Both the position numbers and the translations under genes were made by a program. Below are positions 9,836 through 24,400 of a stretch of 64,000 nt of DNA, piece by piece (positions within the stretch are counted from its first letter, which is position 1; the number at the start of each line of letters is the position of its first letter). The stretch is taken from positions 22,945,292 to 23,009,291 of the forward strand of contig NC_088312.1 of NCBI RefSeq assembly GCF_910592395.1. The letters are read 5' to 3'. The notes under the pieces were generated by a model, which did no database searches, was not told the origin of the DNA, and saw only the letters and a list, made by a program, of their open reading frames with translations. The stretch comes from Lineus longissimus (Eukaryota; Nemertea; Pilidiophora; Heteronemertea; Lineidae).

Positions 9836-12800
9836 CAGTTGCCCAGGGAAGGGTTTGGTGGTGAAACATTGTGGCCATCTGCTGAGCGGGCGAGCAATGA
9901 TAATGAGGAGGATGTTGTTAGCTTTTCACAACCCTTAGGCTTATAGCATGATGTAACTATTGAATGTGATATACCAATGTCTTTCTGATGAAAAGCTATC
10001 AGTTGATGGATCATCAGTTTTGAGATAGTTGACCTTGTCCTTAAGGGGGGAACCTGCCTTAAGAGTTAAACATGTAAATATCTGTAAAAGCCTGATTTTT
10101 CAAAAGCCAATTTAGAACATGTCGATAGCTCGGCAAGACAATCTTCTGAGACAGAGAAATGACTGTTATGTGGGAGATTTTTGTTGAATCATCTCCGTGT
10201 TAGTAGGTAGTTTCTATCTTGTACAAATGTAATATTGGGGTATATTTAACAGGTTTATAGTACACTTGCATTCTTAGTGGTCGATGAGGTGTAATGACTT
10301 GTTGGGTTTATATAAGGTGTATATTTACTGGTTTGGTTGCCGCATGTTTTGATAACCAACGTCTTATGCTTTGATTTGGAGTTTGCCTGCCTTAAATTTC
10401 GCATGTCGACTGAAATCGCCTAGACAAACCTGGAATGAATTGAGTCATCGTGATCACCAGATGACCAGTGTGCATTTCCGCTTTTTTGCTTTCTTTATTT
10501 GATCCGTCTTTCTTTTACTTTCATTTTGCCTAGGTCATGGCTGATGATGTCATTCAGTGGAGGATCTATCCAGCTGTGTTATACTAAACGTTGTGTATAT
10601 GTGTCTAGCGCTTCTTGAGACTTCCTACAGATTACAGTTTTAGCCTGCAAAATGTTACACTTATCTCTTGGCGACCGATTTCATTCTTTTATAAACTCCC
10701 GTTGATAAGTTGTGGACTTGCATCAACTTAATTTTATGTAAACGGTGAAAAGTTTGGGGACAGCATTGATTGGCAAGTTTGTGCCAACTTCTCACTATGG
10801 TTCTGTTGAATTTTTGGTTGAGATCGAAAAAAAATCATGTTAAAATTATTTGATTTGGTTCAAAGTTTATAAGGCAAAAACCTTGTGATTTCCGGCTGCA
10901 GCCCAACTAGTCCCAGTTGTAAAACATCAGGTTGTGGTCTGGATATTAGAAATCAATTTTGCCAAGATTATGACAACTATTTATTTGTGCAGGTCAATCA
11001 AATGTACTTGTGTTTTGTGATCATGAGTTCTTAAGAACACGCAAGGGAACTTGTCTGATGTAAAAAAATGCATTTTAACTTAAGAAAGCCATAATTTTGT
11101 CAATGTTTACTAAACATGATGATTAGCAACACAGTCTTGTACTAAAGAAGAGTTTCCTATCTGATTCATTGTTATACTACTGTACATGAATATTCAGTGG
11201 AAGTTTGATACATCTAATATGTCCGCACAGATCCTACATTGCTGGGCAATAAAGGAAAACTTGACACTAAATGTATCATATGACTTGGTGTTGTATTTTC
11301 TATTTCTATTATTTTCTGTTCTATTTTCTAAAACTACTTCATGTACACTGTACATGTAGGTATCATATTCTTGTATTAGTTGACTTACTATTGTAGCTTT
11401 GTAGAAAGGCACAAAACAGATGCATATTTCACAAAATGTTCAAAATCAGTGAATCAGAATGTCAATGAATTGTTCATTCAACAGTTGCAATCCCGATTTA
11501 TTACTGTATCTGTATTTCCATTGGTGTTGTGTGCTCGTTGAAACACTAACTTGAAAACAAGGACTGTAAAACAAACCTCTGGTTAAAGGCTGAACATGTC
11601 TATCCTTAGTTTAACATTATCTTGATAGCACTCTGTCTTAACTGTGCTGTAGTACATTTGGCTTGAGTTTCAATCATCCATTTGAGTGGTTTGTTGTGCA
11701 TCCACATGTATGTGTTGTGTTTTGTTTTACTAAAATTACCTCGTCACTTCCTCAAATGAAAGCATTTTATTTGAGCTTTAATCCGGATTAGTGATTCCAC
11801 TAATAATCATTCAAAGTTTGGCAAAAGATTTAGGGAACAAGAACTAGAAAAATATTGTACACCTTATCAAAGGTCAGTTTTTTACTTGAAGAAAAGTGGT
11901 GAATGTTTGGGAGCTTTATCTTGAAGGCGTCTTGTGAATGAATCCATTTGATTTGACATGCCTCTCATACTGTTTACCTTCACATGCCGCTGCAACAATG
12001 AATGAACTGGAGTCAAACAGAAAAGACCACTTTGGCATGATTAGTTCGACATGGAATGAATTGTATTCTTTTGTGATTAAGGCCTGTCTGAAGCCAAGTC
12101 TTCTGTGTAGTGTTATCACCCTGACTCATGAAAGTAAAGCTTTGAGACGTTCTCAAAAAGTCATTTTCAGTGACATTTTGACATCTGTCGGGGTGGGGAT
12201 GAGCTCTACAGTCATTTTTCAATTAGCATGTTATTGTATTTGACACTTCATAAATGTAACAGTCACAGTCTGTTTCGACTTATTGTACCTGTTTCCTTGG
12301 CATGCTCTATGACTGCATGTACAGCATGTATATCTTATATGGGCTGCCTGAGTTTTCGTTGAACCCTTGAACTCCTAGAGCTCAGGTCAGTCGAAAAATG
12401 GATTTCAGATGTTAATGATTCGTTGATTAGCCATCATTGGTGTAAATTGTAAATGACTGTTTTTACATGAATTCATTTAGTTACAGCTGTCTGGCACAGC
12501 AGTTGCAAGGAATGAAGATATGTTACTGTTTTCAAACATTTACATGAGAAATGTTGTATTGTGTACAGTAGTTCTCTAACATTTCACCTAAGACTGTCAT
12601 TGTTACAGTTAATTCACTACATGTAGCGTTTAAGTTGTTCAAGATGAAGCATGGGCGTTGAAATTGAACTGGTCAGTATCATAACTGTAGTTACCTCTGT
12701 GTGTGTAGTACTGTAAACCCCAACATTATTTAGTCGTTTTATTTTTGCTATTTACGAAAAAAAATTTAAATTAAAAAATAAAACACCTTTGAAGATTTGC

Positions 12801-14330
12801 CGGTTACAGTACATGATGTACTGTGTGGATTTATCAAGACAAGTGCCTTCACAAGTGCCCCGAGATAATTCAGGGCCACCACTAACATAGTTTACAGAGT
12901 TCCTAGAGTAGAGGACATTACTGATATTCATCTGTCAGTGTGCTTCAGCTGTCTTGTTAAATGGTTTGGTGCATTTCTGATGTATCCAAGTATCGCCCTC
13001 TATGCAGGAATGCTGGAAAATGTTAGAAGTAGGTGGTCATTATCTCAAGATGCACCTCCTTTAATAGTGGACAGTCTTGTTATTATGTTAGCAGCTTCAG
13101 AAAAACGTATTTTAAGACTCCGATGTTGAGATATTTTGCTGCCAGATAAGCCGTCTTGTGATGTGGGTTTTCTGTGAGGAACTTGAAAGGGTGTCAGAAA
13201 ACTGGGTGTTTCCCTGGGCCAGAGACCATCAACCATTGGTCTTCCCCAGCACCTCCCTGACAGTTCTTTGTTGTCCTCATACCCTTCATGACACTGTAAC
13301 TGTTTCGTGGCCACCCTGATCACATTGTGAAGGATAGGTGCAAATGTGTGTCTCTGAAAACAAACAAATTCAGTATATTCTAGAAAACCTTTAAAAGGCT
13401 TCTTTGGTTGTTGGTCCAGCCTCGTCTGTTGTGTGGGAATGTACATATTTGAGAGAGTACTGCATCTGTTGTAAGATGAGGCTGTATGTTATTGTAGGCA
13501 GGCACTTTGGTCGCTGAGGAAACGAATACATCCCCCCACAACCTATCGGCTACAAGACTAATGTCAGAGGGCTATTTTCCAGGGCGTTGATATCCAAACT
13601 GCCTTATCGGTTGACTGAGAAGACCTCCTGTTTGCAGGACACTTTCGGCACTTAATTTGTTATTTTCCCTCTTTGTTCGGGTGACTGATAGGTTGTGTCA
13701 GCTGTACACTTTGAAGGCTGTGGTGTGGAATATATTCTGTGATGGCATTAGTTTTTGCCAATGGATACCGGTAAAGTGCAGTGCGGCCATTTTGCATGGA
13801 AGCATGTGGCCATAGAAGGCAAATGATGATGGAACAGTGCAAGACTGCCGACATGCACATCAACTCGCACCATGTTGAGCACCCTTCTGTTGCACTGTCA
13901 TCGCTTTGCCATCAAAGGTCACATGTTCGCCATCCAATAATGTTGCCGTTGTCTGCCCATCATTGACAGAAAAATTGCTATCTGCGGTGGAGTTTCAACT
14001 CCAGAGTTGTTAATTGTTGAAATGAACATCGTGTGATTGATGAAAATAAGCTTTGAAAATTATGACGGTCCTGTTTATGTAAATGCCTACTTGCTTTTCT
14101 AACAGTTTTCTTGGAAGAAAAACATTCTGAAAGGAGTGGATAAAATGATTGGAAACCTTCTGGTCGGTCTGATTCATTTTACATGTAACTTTGCAGAAAT
14201 CTTTCGAAAAAGGAGGAGCAGTTACTTTAAACAGGACTGTACATGTACATGTTGATGTAGAGTATGATATTTAAAAGCTTTATGAAATAATGGTTATTTT
14301 ATATATTACAAATAAATTGTACTAAAACAT
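9836..14330 (+). other. Probable long 3' UTR of the TAB gene
   Basis: No exon-like frame was found over 4.5 kb, and stops are dense in all frames. Candidate poly(A) signals AATAAA occur at 12777 and 14311-14316. Short TGTACATG motifs recur. Vertebrate TAB2/TAB3 transcripts also have long 3' UTRs, so a long UTR is reasonable, but its end is not determined here. Confidence 0.45.
14311..14316 (+). other. Candidate poly(A) signal for TAB
   Basis: A canonical AATAAA lies 4.5 kb after the TAB stop, in an AT-rich stretch. An alternative copy near 12777 would give a shorter UTR. Confidence 0.35.
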
Positions 14331-15130
14331 TGTAACTTTGAATTATGCTGTTTTCTTCTTGGCAACATCTTGGATTCTACGACAACATGTTCAACTGCAT
14401 TACTGAGGGAATACATGTCACATGTGACTCTAAAACACAGAATGCTCAGACATTCCTTCATAGCGCTCTCAATGAAGGATAGCTATTTGAGATATTTGTC
14501 CCACTGTCCCTCCCTCATTCAACTTCTGACTTGGAGTCTGATTAGGCTGGTGAGGACAGTGGATATCACAATATCATGTTTCAGTGATGTGACAACGTAA
14601 TGCATGACAAACACTGTCCACGCATGCACTTTGATAATTGTGACATTTGTCCTCAAGATTGGTTTGAGATTGAGAAAAACCTCCTGGAAGACATACAGTA
14701 GGGGAAATCTCCATAGCCAGGGGGTGACATTTCAGAATTGAAGGAACTGAAACTTGACATCGGAGGTTGCATGTCCAGGTGTCCAATTTGAACATCTGTC
14801 TGTTCCACTGTGCCAGTCTTGACAGTGGATTTGAAGGGGGGATGATAGGGGAAGCCTTTGAGGGAGGAGCCTTTGAAGAAACTCCGAGCTTAAAAGATTC
14901 ATTTAAAAGTCATTGGAGTCGGAAAACTGACAACACGGTGATGGCTATGATCATTGATGGAATAAGACAGCTCTACAAGTCCATCTTTGGTGTCTGTGGC
15001 ACAAGCTAGGACTGCTGGCCAGCTTCTGCCCATCTCTGCAAACATGTACCTTCTAAATCATTTTAGGGAGGAGTGTCACAACCACAGTTTCATATCCCCT
15101 CAATCTTCTGGACAGTTAAAAGCAATAACC
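14331..15130. other. Intergenic between convergent genes
   Basis: No gene, RNA or repeat could be supported. Small open frames here have no recognisable domains. Confidence 0.4.
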
Positions 15131-15714
15131 AGTCTCACCTCACTCTCTCAATAATCAATATAAGGATTGTCACAACCACCAGCCAGTTCCAGGGAGTCTC
15201 ATCTACCCTTTCAATAATCAAGGTGGAGATGGTCACAACCACCAGCCAGTTCCAAGGAGTCTCATCTACCCTTTCAATAATCAAGGTGGAGATTGTCACA
15301 ACCACCAGCCAGTTCCAAGGAGTCTCATCTACCTTTTCAATAATCAAGGTGGAGATGGTCACAACCACCAGCCAGTTCCAAGGAGTCTCATCTACCCTTT
15401 CAATAATCAAGGTGGAGATGGTCACAACCACCAGGCAGTTCCAAGGAGTCTCATCTACCCTTTCAATAATCAAGGTGGAGGTGGTCACAACCACCAGCCA
15501 GTTCCAAGGAGTCTCATCTACCCTTTCAATAATCAAGGTGGAGATGGTCACAACCACCAGCCAGTTCCAAGGAGTCTCATCTACCCTTTCAATAATCAAG
15601 GTGGAGATTGTCACAACCACCAGCCAGTCCCAAGGAGTCTCATCTACCCTTTCAATAATCAAGGTGGAGATGGTCAAACCACCAGGCAGTTCCAGGGGGG
15701 GTTTCATCTGCTCT
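15131..15714. repeat. 63-bp minisatellite, about 9 units
   Basis: Tandem units of 63 bp have boundaries such as GGTCACAACCACCAGCCAG and TCAATAATCAAGGTGGAGA. The first unit and a half are degenerate and the rest differ by one to three bases. Because 63 is divisible by three, a frame stays open through the array on each strand (plus-strand repeat of 21 residues with the core SSTLSIIKVE; minus-strand core STLIIERVDETPWNW). There is no start context, flanking exon or domain, so I treat the frames as a by-product. The array lies between the convergent TAB and RBBP genes. Confidence 0.9.
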
Positions 15715-16523
15715 CTTAAGTCATGGTCTAACACTGAACACAGAAATCAAGAAATTCATATTTATCATCATGATATCAAAATGCTACATTTACATTTAGG
15801 ATTCCATTTTTAAATTAATATGATTCAGACTGTTCAGGATTACAATTCTTGATATCATTTCAACTGACCTGAATTATCGTTCAAGTTGCTCATTTAAAAT
15901 TTTTTGTACAAGAGACTAAAAATGGTTTACCAGTGTGTACTGACTCAATGACAGTCAACATATTGAAGTACTTGTAACTTCCAGCATGCTACAAGCTTAT
16001 CTTTTACAGTAAATGGTTGACGACGGTCGACAGAAGAGGTCGGGCAGGGCGATGTTGGTTAACTCGAGTCCACCAATAATCTTATGAACACAATCTCCTG
16101 TCTCGGCCTTGGGACAATATGGTCGATCTTTGCAGTACATTTGGAGACCAACCAGATCAACCCAGGACAGCAAACAGATGCGTGAATGAATTCATAAAGT
16201 AATACAGATAATGAAAAGAACTTTCACAAGACCATCCAACAGCACAAATGTCTAAAGTATAAATGCTCATTTGGTGAACATGTTACCAGTCTTACATGAC
16301 ACTTCCTGATATGAACTATCAGAAATGACTGGAACTCCAAGCACAGACGGCACCAATTCCATGCAGTCAGATCAGTGCCTTGGATTCCAATAGATGATGC
16401 CAAGCTCTGGAATATTCCTCACCAACTTTGACTCGTCATATGCACAACATATTGTCTAAGATCTAGCACGGTTCCGATGTCAGTTTTTAATAACAAGTCT
16501 TTGAAATGTCTATTCGCACGACT
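15715..16523. other. 3' flank of RBBP4/7
   Basis: This is the probable 3' UTR and downstream flank of the leftward RBBP gene. No clear TTTATT (reverse AATAAA) was seen within it, so the poly(A) site is undetermined. Confidence 0.35.
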
Positions 16524-19891
<3,368 letters not shown>

Positions 19892-20027
19892 GGTCGGTTT
19901 CTTTGATGAAAATCTAGGCAAATTTGAGAGTAAAACGAAATCTATGGTCAAATCCGCGACAAAGACTACCCATGCGCACAAGAACCCGCCAAATTTTTCG
20001 AGGCACTCGGGAATTTCCGCAGGTATA

Positions 20028-20035
20028 TGACGTCA
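20028..20035. promoter_or_regulatory. CRE palindrome 1 (TGACGTCA)
   Basis: A perfect CREB/ATF consensus 137 bases upstream of the RBBP initiator codon, a usual proximal-promoter distance. Confidence 0.5.
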
Positions 20036-20220
20036 TCTTCGGGATAATGGTCATAATCCTGGCAGTATCCGGTCGTTTCGCTCCCAGTCATTTCGCTCAA
20101 AATCGAAGTCGTTTCGCTCCCTGGGACTTGCATTTAACAAGCTTCAGTATTTAAAACATTTAACCCTTTCTTTCAAAACAAATCTTAATGTAAACAAGTG
20201 GAAATCTTCTAAAGTTCAAC

Positions 20221-20228
20221 TGACGTCA
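20221..20228. promoter_or_regulatory. CRE palindrome 2 (TGACGTCA)
   Basis: A second perfect copy, inside the apparent inserted element between the two genes. Confidence 0.4.
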
Positions 20229-20339
20229 CAGACTTGTCGAATTCTGATTGGCCGAAAGTACACAATGCTTTGCTGAAAGGGTGAGGAAAAAAAATCGCCT
20301 CGCGGTCAGTTCATTGCGTCATCCTAATTGGATCTCCTT

Positions 20340-20505
20340 ATGTACCGGTGCAACAGTAACAAATTCCCCCCTGGAAAAAGTGTCCGGCCCTATTGTATTC
20401 TGCAATATGGTTCTATAGAGACCCTGACCGTCAATAGCTCAGAGATTGAAGCGCATAATAGTCCCGGGCATTCTATCCTAGGACATTTTAAACTTCTACA
20501 CCGGC
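20340..20505 (+). repeat. Dispersed repeat, copy 1
   Basis: Shares ordered blocks with 63219-63390: GTACCGGTGCA, CTGGAAAAAGTGTCC, CAATCA/CAATAG-type spacing, then TTCTATCCTAGGACATTT (CTCTATCCTAGGGCATTT in the other copy). The copies are clearly diverged. Confidence 0.55.
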
Positions 20506-20585
20506 CAGGCCGCGAGGGTTTTTTTTACAGGTAGGTTCATACCATTGTGTACATTGACCGCCAATCAGAGCTCAGTAACTTCGCC

Positions 20586-20593
20586 TGACGTCA
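20586..20593. promoter_or_regulatory. CRE palindrome 3 (TGACGTCA)
   Basis: A third perfect copy, between the inner inverted arms of the inserted element and about 0.8 kb from the REPS ATG. Confidence 0.4.
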
Positions 20594-21406
20594 TCAAGTA
20601 AGAAACGCACGTGTTGTTAAGCAGTAAACAAGATCAGCGATGCAAATTGACAATTGGTGCGAATTCGAATCTCGGAAGGACACAAACAATTATGCACTTT
20701 TTGTTTTTATTGCTTTTTTTCAGTTACTTAATTATATTAATAATAAATTAAATGTACACAATGGTACGAACCTACCTGTAAAAAAAAGTCGCTGCCGGGA
20801 CTACTAGTTATTGTCCTCTGTCCTCACTCAGAGGTGGCAGCATAGACAATTGACCTGCAACGCACCTGCTACGTAAGTGGGGTTAACACCATGGATGTAA
20901 TGCCGAGAGAATTTGCACAGTATATAAGGGTCTCGTTAGGTAGTATATTAATAAGATAAACCACAGATTAAACCAGGTTCATGCTTGCTTTGACTTGATG
21001 AATGACAGATCTGAGGGAGCTGGTTCAGGGGTTCCAGCTGTAAATCGTCCCCCGCCCTAAAAACGGGCGATATTTTTAATTCTTAGTAATTGCCTAGTTC
21101 CATTTTCTTAGCTCAGATGGCAGCACCAGAGAAAATGAGAGTCGTACGGATAATATCAGCTTCGATTTCGAGCGGAACGACTGGGGGCGAAATAGTTAGG
21201 GAGCGAAACAAACGCAATATCATCCGGGCACTTTGTTAAATTCAACATGGTGGACATGGGCAAAATTCGCCCGATTTCCCAACAAATTGATGAATAAATG
21301 CTTCGATAAAGTCATCTTCTTCGTTATGAAAAAGGATAATTTTCACGCCTAGTAATTCCGTAGACATTTATCTTTGATCAAACTAATCTTGCAGTGAATC
21401 AAGGCA

Positions 21407-24400
21407 ATGGAAAACCTCAAATTAAGTGATCAAGAGTTGCGTTTTTACGCTGAACTTTTCGCCGCTTGCGATTCAGAAAACAGTGGTCGGGTTCCCGGAG
21501 TGAGGGCTTCAGAGCTGTTTCTTACTTCAGGCTTGCACAATGAAATACTTTTTCAGGTGAGCGTTGTTGTGATGCCCTAGAATTGTTTTACTTGCCTGTT
21601 CGACCTGTGCCAACAGTTTCTTTTATTTTGTATTCATTTCCTTTCCAAGAATGATTGATGGTATTGGTATAAGATGTTTGACTCGACAGACAAGTCACGG
21701 ATGATTATGAGACGATTCAAGCATTAGCTTGTTCATGCCCTGAATAATAAATAGACATTGACAACAATTTCAAAGTTTCTGGTAGACCATCTTGGCCGAC
21801 TTGTGTTAGATTTGATTTTCCTTTGTCATCCTTGTATAGGTTTGGATGAGAGAAAAGGGGGCGGGGCAATCCGAAATCCATTGTTGTGATGAACTGCATT
21901 GTTTTGTCTAGCTTACTGCTTGTTGGTCCTTTCAGCTTCAATAGCGTAATAGTTCTTTGACCCTCTTATTGAATTTTCTTTTTCAATTGACATCATAATT
22001 CTTGTGTTGTTCTTCAATATCAATTCAAGCCAGGGGATCAGTTGAGTTAATGTTATTGTTCTGTGTGTACAATGTAGGGGATCTGTGTGTACATTGTAGA
22101 GGATCTGTGTAACGTAAAAGAACACTACTTAATCATACACCTTGTGGTGGCCACATAGAAATGATTACAAGGTGTTGTTGATGTCTGGAACATTTTCTCT
22201 GTATGCCCATCTTTGTAAGGCCACTAGCATGGGCTTCCCCCTCCCCTAGGCCTAGGAATGAGTAAAATACTTTTCAGGCAGACCTATCATGCTTGTAGTG
22301 TGTATTTCATTATGCCTAAAACATGCAATAACAAGACCCCCCCCCCAAATTTAGCTGGTCATAAACATCTATATCGTCATCATTGACCCCCAAAACACCT
22401 CTCTCCAACCTCAACTTGGTCCCCAGGGACTGTGTCTGTTAACTTTGTATAGTCATTGTCATAATCACCACTGCAGTAAGCCACCTGTTCATTGCTATGC
22501 CCATAATCAAAGTCTCGTGCATCACTGTCTATCTGTGCTAGCCCCTCCCCAGGGTCCTTATGACCTCCTGGTGAGTACCACCCCTTGATCTCTCTGAAAA
22601 CATTGAAGAAATGGTCTAAAACCAACAAACCAGGAATCTGCTGGTCAGTACTGACATTGCTGTTTGAGTAGATACAGCTCAGCTTGTGATAAACAGTGAA
22701 TGTGAATGTGATGGACCCTGCCCTGCATCAGAGCAGATGTGAGGAATTCAGATGCAAAAATCTGTGTCTTTCAAAGAAGACATCATTGACACTTGAGAGT
22801 TCTATTAATTTTTAGGGAATAAATCTTCAGATGTGGTATTCCTAATAATATTTGGTGGACTCTGCCAACACCAATGACGTGATTTTTTGATGGATGCTGC
22901 TGGTCAGTTTCTCAGGGGGCATTCAGATTGGACTGATACATCACAATAATCAATAAGGTGTTACCAATATGGCACAATTAAGATAGATGTGCACCTGACG
23001 TAATTGCTTCAGGGAGCAAGGTAACTGGACGGTTTCACTGATGAGCTTCGAGTCACCGGTTTTTGGTTCAGATGTTGAAATGCCTGCACTCTCCCTTAGA
23101 CTATCTTCACACTGTCACATGGGTCTTTTGGACAGGAAATATGACTCCTCCAGCTAGCTTACTAATTATACCATAATGCATAGGGCTGATGCCCTATGAG
23201 AACCTCTACCTGTGGTAAACAAGGAGTGAATGGTCAGGATCACTCGGCTTCTTTTTAAAGGGAACTGCTGTCCTTTGTATTCTTATCCCTCCCACATTGC
23301 ATACATCCCCCAACTGGGGACAACATCCCCCTACATTTGTACATATAAGTCATTGAACACCTTGATGAGTAGACAAGAGACCGTTTTGATACATTTATAG
23401 CATGTCACAGCACTTAATCAAATTGCTGTTTTTGTGATTAAAGTGCTTTATCCAAGGACTTCTAACCTGATTCTGATCCCATCCCTCCACTTGCCAATGT
23501 TGGTGTACATTGGGAGGCTGACTACCTGCCCGTTATTGATTTTCTCATCTCATCAGTGTGATAGATGGGGATATGCTGTGAGCTGTCTGGCTGAGATCAT
23601 GTCCACATCAACCAAGTGCTAGCAGGCCATTGTTCAGGAGATAACATGGTTTGGATCTGAACCAGTACTGCTGAGTGGCTACTCTGATTCTCATGGTTGT
23701 TCTTGGATGACCATGGGTATTGGCAAAGGCCACTGAGTAAAGCCTGATCAAGGGTCAGTAAAAATTGTCATATTGCAATGAAGGGTAAGGCCTAGTAGGG
23801 AAAAGAATCCACACATTCCCTGTAAGCTACTAGGCCGAGTATATGTATATATATTAATCGAATTCCAAGTGATCTTCCACATTGCAGTGAGTTTCCATCC
23901 ATCTCAAGTTCCACAGGTAACGACCATGAGTTACAACAGAAATGTAATGAAATGAATCGAAGCCTTGTATGTCAAGATGATTCATTTTGTGCTAGCCTAT
24001 CATCTGTTTCTTATTCTTATGTTTTCTCTCGTTCCTTGTCTTTGCAGATTGCTGAAATGTGTGGTGCTAAGAGATTAGGTCATTTTGGAAGAAGTCAGTT
24101 CTACATCGCATTGAAGCTAATAGCTGTGGCACAATGTGGGCTCCCCCTTGCATTTGAAAGTTTCAACTTGGGTGAGTTAGGATTTGAAATATAACCACGC
24201 CAGAGCATGGGTAGGGCAGGCGTATGTTGTTATGGCTTGTGTAGGCTAATTCAGCATTGTCGGACATCTTCATCCCTTTCATCCTTTGACTTAATATCCC
24301 GTACCATCATTCATTGGCCCTGTCATTGTTTGGTTTCAAAACTCTGTTTCTCTTAGACTGCTGCAAAAGAAATCTAACTTGTGTAACATGATGCAAATCA

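Larger units (their letters stand above)
20069..21211. mobile_element. Nested inverted-repeat insertion (foldback-like)
   Basis: Outer arms: the left side (20071-20125) has repeated GTTTCGCTCCC and ATTTCGCTC plus AAATCGAAG. The right side (21161-21208) carries the same words in reverse complement (CTTCGATTTCGAG, GGGCGAAAT, GGGAGCGAAAC). Inner arms: 20522-20553 and 20753-20783 are near-perfect inverted copies around ACAGGTAGGTTC and CCATTGTGTACAT, with about 200 bp between. This suggests a MITE or foldback element with another nested inside. No transposase and no clear target duplication were found. Confidence 0.5.
19892..21406. promoter_or_regulatory. Head-to-head promoter region, RBBP4/7 and REPS
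   Basis: The two ATG codons are 1,515 bp apart and the genes diverge, so both promoters must lie here unless there are distant untranslated exons. Three perfect CRE palindromes are present. A block of inverted-repeat insertion sequence fills 20.07-21.2 kb. Near REPS there is an AACATGGTGGAC motif at 21244. No TATA box is obvious at either end, as expected for housekeeping genes. Confidence 0.6.

Noticed and set aside
13045-13446. 133-codon minus-strand frame in the TAB 3' region
   Set aside because: Looked briefly like a transposon-derived or nuclear protein fragment, but no motif could be named and the flanks give no support.
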